64,000 bases of DNA, from NCBI GenBank assembly GCA_016704425.1, contig JADJAC010000011.1, forward strand, positions 1,116,001-1,180,000, read 5' to 3'. The stretch is from Sphingomonadales bacterium (GTDB taxonomy: Bacteria > Pseudomonadota > Alphaproteobacteria > Sphingomonadales > Sphingomonadaceae). The position numbers were made by a program, and so were the translations under genes. Under the pieces are notes generated by a model. It saw nothing but the letters and a program-made list of their open reading frames with translations. It ran no database searches and was not told where the DNA came from. Shown in pieces: positions 16,999 to 23,750 of the stretch (position 1 is its first letter; the number at the start of each line of letters is the position of its first letter).

Positions 16999-18093
16999 TC
17001 AGGCGGCGATCGGGTGGCCGCCTTCCATGGCCTGAAGGACCCGGGGATCATCAAAGACGGGAATGCCCGCGTCCTCATATTTCTTGCGGGCCGTTGGCGT
17101 CAGCAGCCCGACCCGGGCAAGGGCAGGCATCATCAGGTCTTTCATTGAGTGAATCTGTCCGGGTGGCAGGTCATGCGCGATGCCCAGGGAGGCCGCTTCA
17201 TCGAGGCCTGCAAAAAAGTCCTTTGCGTCGATATTGCTGTTTTCCAGGACCTGCATGAAGCCTGGATCTGCGCGGCTCGCGTTGGTTTCGGCCGTCGTGC
17301 TGTGCGCCAGGATGTTGACCGCCTGAAATGCGAAGTCGGCCAGATCCTCGACTTCATCCTCTGGCAATTTTGCAATCACTGGTCCCAGAAACGCATGGCC
17401 GAACGAAACGTGGCGGGACTCGTCTCGCATCACGTTGAAGGTGAGCTTCTTCAGGAGTTCGCACTGGGTGTTGCGGTACATGTTGTTGAAGGCACCAAGC
17501 GCCAGACCTTCCACGATCATGTTCATACCGATCATGACCTTTTCATAGCGGTCAGACTTCAATGTGGCATCGATCAGAGCCTTGAGCCAGGGTGACATCG
17601 GGTAGACGATCGCAATCTTGTCGCAATAACGCGCGTAGACTTCGACATGGCGCGCTTCGTCCATCGTCTGGGTTGCGGCATAGAGTTTTGCCGTCGCGTC
17701 AGGGACCGAATGGGTAACGCAAGCTGCCGTCATCAAGGCGCCCTGTTCTCCGTGCAGAAACTGCGATAGCAGCTGGGCGGTGGAATGGGCCGTAAAGGTT
17801 TCCTGCTGGGACTTTGACAGCTTCGAAAAGAATGGCATCCGGTGATACATGCCCGTCTGGTCGTTGATCATGGGCTTCGACGGATCGACTTCGGTGTCCC
17901 AAGGCAGATAGGTGTCGGAATCCCATTGCTGCTGCTTGGCGCGACGATACAGATCCTCGACCTTGTCCCCGGACAGCAGATAGTCGAACGACCAGGCAAT
18001 GTTCATCGGATTGCGATAGATATCGTCGGGGGTCATCGTAACCCGCCAATCCTGCTTCGGCTTCGCGAATTCGGTTGTGATAACGGTCATCAT
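16999..18093 (-). CDS. diiron (ferritin-like, R2/AurF-type) oxygenase
   Basis: A 364-aa alpha-helical protein with two copies of the carboxylate-bridged diiron signature: Glu116 then DEARH at 145-149, and Glu195 then DESRH at 224-228, each as E-x28-DExRH. This pattern is shared by aromatic/alkene monooxygenase subunits, AurF-like N-oxygenases and R2-like proteins, so it very likely activates O2. It follows an adrenodoxin-type ferredoxin gene by 24 bp with a strong ribosome binding site (AAGGAG) before ATGATG. The substrate is not recognisable. No regulatory or reductase subunit of a classical multicomponent monooxygenase is present. Confidence 0.82.
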   Translation of the reverse strand: MMTVITTEFAKPKQDWRVTMTPDDIYRNPMNIAWSFDYLLSGDKVEDLYRRAKQQQWDSDTYLPWDTEVDPSKPMINDQTGMYHRMPFFSKLSKSQQETFTAHSTAQLLSQFLHGEQGALMTAACVTHSVPDATAKLYAATQTMDEARHVEVYARYCDKIAIVYPMSPWLKALIDATLKSDRYEKVMIGMNMIVEGLALGAFNNMYRNTQCELLKKLTFNVMRDESRHVSFGHAFLGPVIAKLPEDEVEDLADFAFQAVNILAHSTTAETNASRADPGFMQVLENSNIDAKDFFAGLDEAASLGIAHDLPPGQIHSMKDLMMPALARVGLLTPTARKKYEDAGIPVFDDPRVLQAMEGGHPIAA

Positions 18094-18117
18094 CTTTCTC
18101 CTTGAATCACGCGGGAA

Positions 18118-18435
18118 TTATTGGCGAACGGGTGTCCACACGATGAGGCCCTCAAGGCCGTCATCAATCTTGATCTGGCACGCGAGACGGCTGTTCGGTT
18201 TAGGATCGCAGGCGAGGGCCACCATCTCCTGCTCAAGCTCGCTCATCGGGGGAAGGCGATCGAACCAGCCGCCTTCGACATAGACGTGGCAAGTGCTGCA
18301 TGCGCAGAATCCGCCGCAATCGCCATCGATACCCGGAACCTTGAAGGCTTGGGCGTTGTCCAGGAGGCTCAACCCTGCGGTCGCGTTGACTGCGCGAGCT
18401 GTTCCATCATGTTCGACAAAGGTGATCGTCACCAT
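18118..18435 (-). CDS. 2Fe-2S ferredoxin (adrenodoxin/putidaredoxin type)
   Basis: A 105-aa electron carrier with cluster ligands Cys40, Cys46, Cys49 and Cys86 (C-x5-C-x2-C-x36-C), the spacing of adrenodoxin-type ferredoxins, within GGFCACSTCHVYV and SRLACQI. Cys44 and Cys76 are extra. It is the first gene of a two-gene leftward run with the diiron oxygenase and is the likely electron donor to it. Adrenodoxin-type ferredoxins also serve CYP153 enzymes, and such a P450 is encoded at 33.4 kb. No ferredoxin reductase is in the window. Confidence 0.9.
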   Translation of the reverse strand: MVTITFVEHDGTARAVNATAGLSLLDNAQAFKVPGIDGDCGGFCACSTCHVYVEGGWFDRLPPMSELEQEMVALACDPKPNSRLACQIKIDDGLEGLIVWTPVRQ

Positions 18436-18501
18436 GAAGCTGTCCTTTGGAAGCCCGTGCCAGAATGCAGCGGATTTTCCGCTCGCATGCCGACAAGTTC
18501 A

Positions 18502-18515
18502 TTGACATTTGTCAA
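18502..18515. promoter_or_regulatory. inverted repeat upstream of the ferredoxin/diiron operon
   Basis: TTGACA-TT-TGTCAA, a perfect 6-2-6 inverted repeat, lies 67 bp upstream of the ferredoxin start codon. Read on the minus strand it opens with a -35-like TTGACA, but I see no good -10 at the right distance. A third related half-site (CTTGTC on the minus strand) lies 5 bp further toward the gene. It is a candidate operator; the cognate regulator is not in the window. Confidence 0.4.
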
Positions 18516-18655
18516 AGGACGGGCGGAATGAATGGCTGACTCCGGCCTTTCTTGCCTTTTTGCGAGATTGCGCCTAGTGAAGCTGAGCTAACGTCGCCAC
18601 CGACGAATTCTGAGGCTCCCGAGGTGGGGCAGCGCTTTCTCCGACACGACCCAGC

Positions 18656-18683
18656 ATCGTTCCTGCGCTTTTGCAGGAGCGAT
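18656..18683 (+). promoter_or_regulatory. hairpin in the cold-shock gene leader (REP-like)
   Basis: Arms 18656-18666 and 18673-18683 pair over 11 bp with one T-G wobble around a 6-nt loop (GCTTTT). It ends 30 nt before the csp ATG, with the AAGGAA ribosome binding site between. The core CCTGC...GCAGG resembles the REP arms at 5980-6059, so it may be a degenerate REP singlet or a functional leader structure controlling csp translation. There is no T-run, so it is not a typical terminator. Confidence 0.5.
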
Positions 18684-18713
18684 CACCAATGTTTTCGTGA
18701 AAGGAAACGCATC

Positions 18714-18920
18714 ATGCCTATCGGCACAGTCAAATTTTTCAATGCAGACAAGGGCTATGGCTTCATTCAGCCCGAAGATGGCGGAGCCGACAGCTTCGTC
18801 CATATCTCGGCGGTCGAAAGGGCCGGAATGGTCACGCTCAACAAGGAACAGCGCGTGTCCTATGAGGTTGAGATGGGCAAGAACGGCAAGGCCTCTGCCG
18901 TCAATCTCTCGGCTGCCTGA
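18714..18920 (+). CDS. cold-shock domain protein (CspA family)
   Basis: A 68-aa single cold-shock domain RNA chaperone. RNP1 is seen as KGYGFIQ (residues 14-20) and RNP2 as SFVHIS near 28-33. The start ATG is preceded by AAGGAA at a good distance and gives MPIGTVKFFN, the standard opening; the frame stays open upstream but the extra codons have no family similarity. It is followed after 4 bp by an IF-1 gene, so the two are probably translated from one message. A strong hairpin lies in its leader. Confidence 0.96.
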   Translation: MPIGTVKFFNADKGYGFIQPEDGGADSFVHISAVERAGMVTLNKEQRVSYEVEMGKNGKASAVNLSAA

Positions 18921-18924
18921 TCCT

Positions 18925-19185
18925 ATGGCCAAAGAGGATCTTTTGACCCTCGAGGGCCAGATTGACGAGATTTATCCGGACGGGCGCTTTGGCGTCATGC
19001 TGGAAAATGATCACAGGATTATCGCTTACACGGCGGGCAAGATGCGGAAGTTCCGCATCCGGTCCGTCGTGGGCGATCGGGTCCACGTCGAAATGACACC
19101 CTATGACCTGACCAAGGGGCGCATCGTTTTTCGTGAGCGTACACCTGGCGTCGGTCCGAGCCAGAGGCGCAGTTTCAAGCGCTGA
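18925..19185 (+). CDS. infA: translation initiation factor IF-1, long paralogue type
   Basis: An 86-aa S1/OB-fold protein of the IF-1 family, which occupies the A site of the 30S subunit during initiation. The IF-1 hallmarks TAGKMRK (residues 34-40) and TPYDLTKGRI are present. It differs from canonical 72-aa IF-1: the IRI(L/V)xGD segment is altered to IRSVVGD, and a basic C-terminal tail of about 14 residues ends in RRSFKR. This matches the second IF-1 copy (often called InfA2) found in several proteobacteria. The canonical infA is probably elsewhere. Only 4 bp separate it from csp and no separate ribosome binding site is seen. Confidence 0.85.
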   Translation: MAKEDLLTLEGQIDEIYPDGRFGVMLENDHRIIAYTAGKMRKFRIRSVVGDRVHVEMTPYDLTKGRIVFRERTPGVGPSQRRSFKR

Positions 19186-19207
19186 TTTTGAGCGGAAAGG
19201 GAAAGAA

Positions 19208-19432
19208 GTGTCGACCCTTGAATTTTATCAGGAGCGCGCCGCCCAGTGTGCGCGAGAAGCCGAAGCAACCAATCTCGTCAATGTGCGGGATAGGCTGCTG
19301 AACGCTCGACTCACCTGGCTGCAAATGGCCGAACGGCTGGAACGCACCAATGAATCCCGCGCCGTCGGGCTGGCACACAAGGCTGAGGCCCTGGCGCAGG
19401 CCGCCAAAGAGGCTGAGATGGCCACAAATTAG
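19208..19432 (+). CDS. small helical hypothetical protein
   Basis: A 74-aa, highly helical, charged protein starting MSTLEFYQERAAQCAREA and rich in Ala, Glu and Arg, with a heptad-like pattern that could form a coiled coil. The GTG at 19208 was chosen because a purine-rich GGAAAGGGAAAG ribosome binding site stands directly before it; the frame extends upstream into infA. Small proteins of this type are common in sphingomonads but have no known role. It lies 22 bp after infA and may be part of the csp-infA transcript. Confidence 0.65.
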   Translation: MSTLEFYQERAAQCAREAEATNLVNVRDRLLNARLTWLQMAERLERTNESRAVGLAHKAEALAQAAKEAEMATN

Positions 19433-19468
19433 TTCAATCCGCGGAGATTTCGTGCCACGCTGCGGTAC

Positions 19469-20311
19469 ATGATCGAAATCACTCCGTCGGGACAAGCCTG
19501 CGGCGCAACCGTGCGCGGCATCGATCTTTCGCAGCCGCTGGCGCCTGAAGATGTTGCGATCATCCGGGAGGCTTGGCTCCAACATCACGTCCTGTCATTT
19601 CCGGACCAACGGATGACGGACGACGATCTCGAACGCTATACGCTTGCCTTTGGCGGTTTTGGCAATGACCCCTTCATTGCCCCGATACCCGGGCGGGAGC
19701 ATATCATCGCGGTCGAACGCCAGGCGGACGAGACTTCGCCCCTGTTTGCAGAGAACTGGCATAGCGATTGGAGCTTTCAGGCCCAACCTCCGTCCGGCAC
19801 GTGCCTTTATGGAATCGAGATTCCGCCAATTGGCGGCGATACGCTTTTCGCCAACCAGCACGCCGCGCTTGAAGCAATGTCCGACAAACAAAGGGCACGA
19901 ATTGACGGTCTTATGGCAATCCATTCCGCGAAGCGAGCCTATGCACCGGACGGCTTCTATGGCGAGGGCGACAAGGCCAAACGGTCCATGGACATTCGCC
20001 CGTCACGCGAAGCCGAGGCTGTCCAGCGTCATCCGCTTGTCCGCAAGCACCCGGAAACGGGTCGTGAAGGCCTGTTCAGCTGCTTTGGCTACATCATTGG
20101 AATTGACGGAATGGATGATGCAGAGGCCATTCCGCTTCTGCTGGAACTTTACCAATGGCAAGGCCGCGAACAGTTCCAGTACCGACACCGCTGGCAGTCG
20201 GATATGCTGTTGATGTGGGACAATCGTTCGCTGCTGCATGCTGCAACCGGCGGGTATGATGGCCATCACCGTCTGCTTCACCGGACCACGATTGCGGCGT
20301 CAGGCGCATAA
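19469..20311 (+). CDS. TauD/TfdA-family Fe(II)/2-oxoglutarate dioxygenase
   Basis: A 280-aa nonheme iron oxygenase that couples oxidation of a substrate to decarboxylation of 2-oxoglutarate. The iron triad is visible as HSD in NWHSDWSF (near residues 92-99) and the distal His in LLHAATGGYDG near 252, followed by the 2-oxoglutarate-binding Arg in HRTT. Family members degrade taurine, aryloxyalkanoates or carnitine-like compounds; the substrate here is unknown. The start ATG at 19469 gives MIEITPSGQACGATVRGIDL, the typical opening. Confidence 0.9.
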   Translation: MIEITPSGQACGATVRGIDLSQPLAPEDVAIIREAWLQHHVLSFPDQRMTDDDLERYTLAFGGFGNDPFIAPIPGREHIIAVERQADETSPLFAENWHSDWSFQAQPPSGTCLYGIEIPPIGGDTLFANQHAALEAMSDKQRARIDGLMAIHSAKRAYAPDGFYGEGDKAKRSMDIRPSREAEAVQRHPLVRKHPETGREGLFSCFGYIIGIDGMDDAEAIPLLLELYQWQGREQFQYRHRWQSDMLLMWDNRSLLHAATGGYDGHHRLLHRTTIAASGA

Positions 20312-20318
20312 ATATCGC

Positions 20319-20348
20319 TTGACAAATTAGAGATATGTTCTCTATATG
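20319..20348 (+). promoter_or_regulatory. promoter of the VOC-cupin gene pair
   Basis: TTGACA at 20319-20324 and TATATG at 20343-20348 are spaced by 18 bp. The consensus -35 box and AT-rich setting make this one of the best-looking sigma70 promoters in the window. It lies 27 bp before the VOC start and is overlapped by an inverted repeat. Confidence 0.62.
20328..20344. promoter_or_regulatory. operator-like inverted repeat between -35 and -10
   Basis: TAGAGA-TATGT-TCTCTA is a perfect 6-5-6 inverted repeat that fills the spacer of the VOC promoter. In addition ATATGTTC is repeated directly at 20333-20340 and 20344-20351, an 11-bp period. A dimeric repressor bound here would block RNA polymerase. 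No regulator gene is adjacent. Confidence 0.55.
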
Positions 20349-20374
20349 TTCCATAGTTTTTCGAGGAGGCTAGA

Positions 20375-20755
20375 ATGATCGGATATGTTACCCTGGGCAC
20401 GAGCGACTTGCAGCGCGCGGCGCGATTTTATGACGCCATCGCGGGTGAAATGGGCATTGGCCGGATGATGGATTTCGAAACCTTCATTGCCTGGGGCGCG
20501 CCCGGTGGCGGAGCCGGAATTGGCTTGACCAAGCCGTTCGATGGAAAACCGGCAACAGTCGGCAACGGTGTGATGGTTGCGCTTGAAGCGAAGGACAAGG
20601 ACCAGGTTCAGCGTCTCTACGACATTGCTCTGGCGCATGGCGGAACCGACGAAGGTGCGCCAGGTCCTCGCGGCGAAGGGTTCTACGCGGGCTATTTCCG
20701 GGATCCCGATGGCAACAAGCTCAACGCATTCGTAATGGGCCCGGCTGCCGCCTGA
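20375..20755 (+). CDS. VOC (glyoxalase/bleomycin resistance/dioxygenase) family protein
   Basis: A 126-aa vicinal-oxygen-chelate protein with the paired beta-alpha-beta-beta-beta modules of the family. The opening GYVTLGTSDLQRAARFYD and the closing YFRDPDGNKLNAFVMG are typical, the Glu/Asp near the end being a usual metal ligand position. The exact activity (lyase, dioxygenase or binding protein) is not readable. AGGAGG precedes the ATG. A cupin gene follows 47 bp later and the pair probably shares the palindromic promoter upstream. Confidence 0.88.
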   Translation: MIGYVTLGTSDLQRAARFYDAIAGEMGIGRMMDFETFIAWGAPGGGAGIGLTKPFDGKPATVGNGVMVALEAKDKDQVQRLYDIALAHGGTDEGAPGPRGEGFYAGYFRDPDGNKLNAFVMGPAAA

Positions 20756-20802
20756 TTCCCCGGAACTACGGCTTCAACGGGATAGCGCAGAGGAATTTGA
20801 GG

Positions 20803-21192
20803 ATGCCAGACCTCTTCAAACAACCACTCCATCTTGGGCTTGGCGCAACTGCGGTTGTGCAGCCTGAATTTACGGGAATGGACTGGTATGCCGATTATTC
20901 TGCACGTTGCGAAGTGGATGGTGTCGAAGGGAGGCTCGTCAGCCTGTATACCTTCACGGAAGACTGGACTTCGTGGGAATGTCATCCGAGCGGCCATGAG
21001 GTTGTGGTCTGCACGGCTGGACGGATGACTCTGCATCAGGAGCTGGCGGACGGCACCACCGCAAGTATCAATATCGGCCCTGGCGAATATGCCATCAATC
21101 CGCCCGGTGCATGGCACACGGCCGACGTCGAAGGTGAGGCAACGGCACTTTTCATAACGGCTGGTTTGGGGACGATGCACCGGCCCCGATGA
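20803..21192 (+). CDS. cupin-domain protein
   Basis: A 129-aa single-domain cupin. Motif 1 is seen as HPSGHEVVVCTAGRMTL and motif 2 as GEYAINPPGAWHTADVEGEA, including the metal-type His. The ATG at 20803 is preferred; a TTG two codons upstream is possible but lies too close to the GAGG ribosome binding site. It follows the VOC gene on the same strand. Substrate unknown; such proteins may bind or isomerise small polar molecules. Confidence 0.82.
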   Translation: MPDLFKQPLHLGLGATAVVQPEFTGMDWYADYSARCEVDGVEGRLVSLYTFTEDWTSWECHPSGHEVVVCTAGRMTLHQELADGTTASINIGPGEYAINPPGAWHTADVEGEATALFITAGLGTMHRPR

Positions 21193-21213
21193 CATGAGGG
21201 CAGGCGGATCGGA

Positions 21214-21351
21214 TCAGGTTTTGGATACCGAAGGGGGTGCTGCCGGTTTGCTTGGGTCCGCATCCTGACGTCCGCCCTCCTTGCGCTTGCGCAGATTCGC
21301 CCTCAGCGCTTCTGCAAGTCTTCTGGTTCTTTCATCCTTGGGGCTGGTCAT
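21214..21351 (-). CDS. small conserved-looking protein, 45 aa
   Basis: A 45-codon ORF, shorter than most gene finders accept. It reads MTSPKDERTRRLAEALRANL and continues with a Lys/Arg-rich stretch and a Pro/Ala tail. The segment LAEALRANLRKRK (residues 12-24) looks like a basic amphipathic helix and resembles short uncharacterised proteins I recall from sphingomonads. It is convergent with the cupin gene and 88 bp from the tRNA gene. The ribosome binding site is weak, so support is codon pattern and resemblance only. Confidence 0.55.
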   Translation of the reverse strand: MTSPKDERTRRLAEALRANLRKRKEGGRQDADPSKPAAPPSVSKT

Positions 21352-21377
21352 GATCGTGCCCGATTATCCTTCGTCCC

Positions 21378-21406
21378 TTGACGCGTCCACATGCTTTGTC
21401 CATAGG
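21378..21406 (+). promoter_or_regulatory. putative tRNA-Thr promoter
   Basis: TTGACG at 21378-21383 and CATAGG at 21401-21406 with 17 bp between, ending 33 bp before the tRNA. The -35 is good and the -10 is weak (3 of 6 matches). Confidence 0.4.
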
Positions 21407-21439
21407 CCCGCGCCTACACGGGCGGTCCAGACGTCCAGT

Positions 21440-21514
<75 letters not shown>

Positions 21515-21583
21515 TTTTCTGGGCATCGCGGAATCCGCCCCTGCCTCAATCATTTGGCGGATGTGCCGGGGTCCGGCTCATGT

Positions 21584-22969
21584 TCAGGACATGCGTTTGA
21601 AGGTTACGCTTCGCTGATCGGGCACGGCCGATTCAAGCCTGACCTGCAGACCTGCCCCGGGTGCGACATTATGCGCATCGACTCTTGCCACGACCGGAAG
21701 GTCGCGCAACTGGATGCGTGCGCCCCGATCGTCCAGGTCCGTTACAATCGCCGGGAAAATGCGCCCGATTTCGCCTTCCAGCATGACGGCTTCAGCCAAA
21801 TCGATTACCGCACGTTCGACCTGTCCGTCGAGATTGCCTGCCCGTGCCATGATTCCGGGCAACTTGGCAAAAGCGTCTGTCACGGCCGTCTCGACCGGCT
21901 GGCCGTTCGCAATGGAAAGGGTGGCACGAACGACATAGCGATCGGCAAGCCGCCGAAGGGGCGCGGTCGCATGCGCATAGGTGGCGGCAATGCCGGCATG
22001 CCAGGGCACTACCCCATTGGCATAGGGTGCGTATGCAGCGCCATTGCCCGCGCGTCTGACGGCCAGCATGAATGCTGCGTGCTTTGGATTGCTCGCCTGC
22101 AATGTCCTCTCGAATTGCGTAAGGGTCGCATTGGCCGGCCACGACAGTCCAAAGGCTTTTGCTGTGTTGCGCAAGCGGCTGACCGCGCGTTCGTCTGGCC
22201 CTGCCATGACACGGAACAGGCCGGTTCCATGCGCCAGCAAGGCATCCGCAATGGCAAGATTTGCCGCCAGTGACAGTGCTGCGTTGCGATCCTCGGATGG
22301 CATGCGCGGCCGAAAGACAAGTTGGAAGCGATTGCTTCCCTGCGCAACCACTTCCTGTTCCGGCGGGTCCACGCGCGCAGCGCCGCGTCGATCCTCTGCC
22401 CGATCGATGCGTCGGGCAAATTCCGCGAAATCTTGGGGCAAGTCCGAGTCCCGGACAGTGTCATAGGCGAGTTTTGCCGTGCTGCGGATCAGGGCGCGCT
22501 CGGCGCCGTCCAGCCGGACATTGCCTTCCTCATCGACTTTCACCGTAAAGATGACCGCCGGTCTTTGACCGTCTGGCAGCAGGCTTGCGGCCTTTTCGCT
22601 CAGGCTCGCCGGGTAAAGCCGCGCCTTGCCATCCGGAAGGTAAAGCGTCGTGCCGCGCTTCCAGGCTTCGGTGTCAATCACATCACCGTCCCCGACAAAC
22701 CAGGCGACATCGGCAATCGCATAGCGCAGGATCAGGTCCGGCCCGCTGCGCTCGATAGTGAAGGCCTGATCCAGGTCAGTTGATGTTGCGGGGTCAAGCG
22801 TCACAAAAGGCAGGTCGGTCCTGTCCGCGTGACCATTCGGCTTGCGCTGGGCTGCACGCTCAGCTGCCTCAACGACGTCCGCCGGGAATTCGGCGGGAAC
22901 CTTGAATTGCGACCGAATGGCCGCAAGCCCGCAGCCCAGAGCGTTGTCAGGATCGCAAAGTGCCTTCAT
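21584..22969 (-). CDS. RNB-domain exoribonuclease (RNase II/R family)
   Basis: A 461-aa exoribonuclease with the RNB catalytic domain. The catalytic Asp cluster is visible in LDPATSTDLDQAFTIE (near residues 58-73), where Asp residues bind magnesium, and the domain continues through TAPLRRLADRYV. It is shorter than RNase II or R: the N-terminal cold-shock domains are missing and only a small S1-like tail (GRIFPAIVTDLDDRGARI) remains. The ATG at 22969 (MKALCDPDNA) was chosen; the frame stays open further upstream without family similarity. The next gene on the same strand is an RluA-type pseudouridine synthase, 44 bp upstream. Confidence 0.85.
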   Translation of the reverse strand: MKALCDPDNALGCGLAAIRSQFKVPAEFPADVVEAAERAAQRKPNGHADRTDLPFVTLDPATSTDLDQAFTIERSGPDLILRYAIADVAWFVGDGDVIDTEAWKRGTTLYLPDGKARLYPASLSEKAASLLPDGQRPAVIFTVKVDEEGNVRLDGAERALIRSTAKLAYDTVRDSDLPQDFAEFARRIDRAEDRRGAARVDPPEQEVVAQGSNRFQLVFRPRMPSEDRNAALSLAANLAIADALLAHGTGLFRVMAGPDERAVSRLRNTAKAFGLSWPANATLTQFERTLQASNPKHAAFMLAVRRAGNGAAYAPYANGVVPWHAGIAATYAHATAPLRRLADRYVVRATLSIANGQPVETAVTDAFAKLPGIMARAGNLDGQVERAVIDLAEAVMLEGEIGRIFPAIVTDLDDRGARIQLRDLPVVARVDAHNVAPGAGLQVRLESAVPDQRSVTFKRMS

Positions 22970-23013
22970 TGTCAGGAATACTACACCACAGCGTGATGAC
23001 CGAACAAGCGCGC

Positions 23014-23682
23014 CTATCCCGGCAGTGCAAATCCGGCCTTGGCAAAGCTCTCGGGCAAGGGCGCCTTGCCCTCGACAGGAGGCTTGCCTTCGCGGGGTAT
23101 CGACAGAAATGCGCAATGGAGCAGCATCGGCTCGGCTGGCGATCCATAGACCGGATCTCCCACGATCGGCAGGCGCAAGCCCTCGGCGGCATGCACGCGA
23201 ATCTGGTGCGTCCTTCCGGTTTCTGGAATGAAACGGACCAGCGCCCGGCCATTCTGTTCGGCAACGACCTCCCACGCAGTGACAGCCGGTTTGCCCTTCT
23301 TTGCGTCAACTACCATGCGCCAGCCCGCTTCAGCGGTGCTGCGCTTTGCCAATGGCAAGTCGATTACCCCCGACTTCGCCTCGGGAACGCCATCAACAAC
23401 CGCGTAATAATGCTTGATGACGGTCTTTGCCTCGAATGCCTGCTGGAAACGGGCATGTGCTTTCGGGTTTCGGGCAAGCAGCAGGCAACCGCTGGTATCC
23501 CTATCCAGCCTGTGGACTGCGGTTGGCCAGCGCTTGAACCCGAACGTCAGGGCCTGAAGGTGGTTTTCAAGGCTCAGCGACCCGTCTCTTGGGGGGTCGA
23601 CCGGAAGCCCGGACGGTTTGTCGACGATGATGGCCTCGCCATCGAGAAACAGGATGTGATCGGCCAGCATGGCGTGGGCCAT
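23014..23682 (-). CDS. RluA-family pseudouridine synthase
   Basis: A 222-aa RNA pseudouridine synthase without an S4 domain. The catalytic Asp lies in HRLDRDTSG, preceded by the fold-typical IIVDKPSGLPV and followed by RTHQIRVHAA. Compact RluA members modify rRNA or tRNA; the target site is not readable. The start is uncertain: ATG 23682 gives MAHAMLADHILFLD, while a GTG at 23736 would add 18 residues and run into the rel leader. The gene is divergent from rel and upstream of the RNB nuclease, both being RNA enzymes. Confidence 0.85.
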   Translation of the reverse strand: MAHAMLADHILFLDGEAIIVDKPSGLPVDPPRDGSLSLENHLQALTFGFKRWPTAVHRLDRDTSGCLLLARNPKAHARFQQAFEAKTVIKHYYAVVDGVPEAKSGVIDLPLAKRSTAEAGWRMVVDAKKGKPAVTAWEVVAEQNGRALVRFIPETGRTHQIRVHAAEGLRLPIVGDPVYGSPAEPMLLHCAFLSIPREGKPPVEGKAPLPESFAKAGFALPG

Positions 23683-23750
23683 AGATGATCTGAGGAGGCG
23701 CGCCAACAACAGGCTTGCATTTGCCCCCTTGGCCACCCCATCATGGCCTT

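Noticed and set aside
21584..23275. Longer RNB nuclease beginning at 23275
   Set aside because: The additional 102 residues are Arg/Ser-rich shadow sequence overlapping the RluA-type gene; the family-typical start is at 22969.
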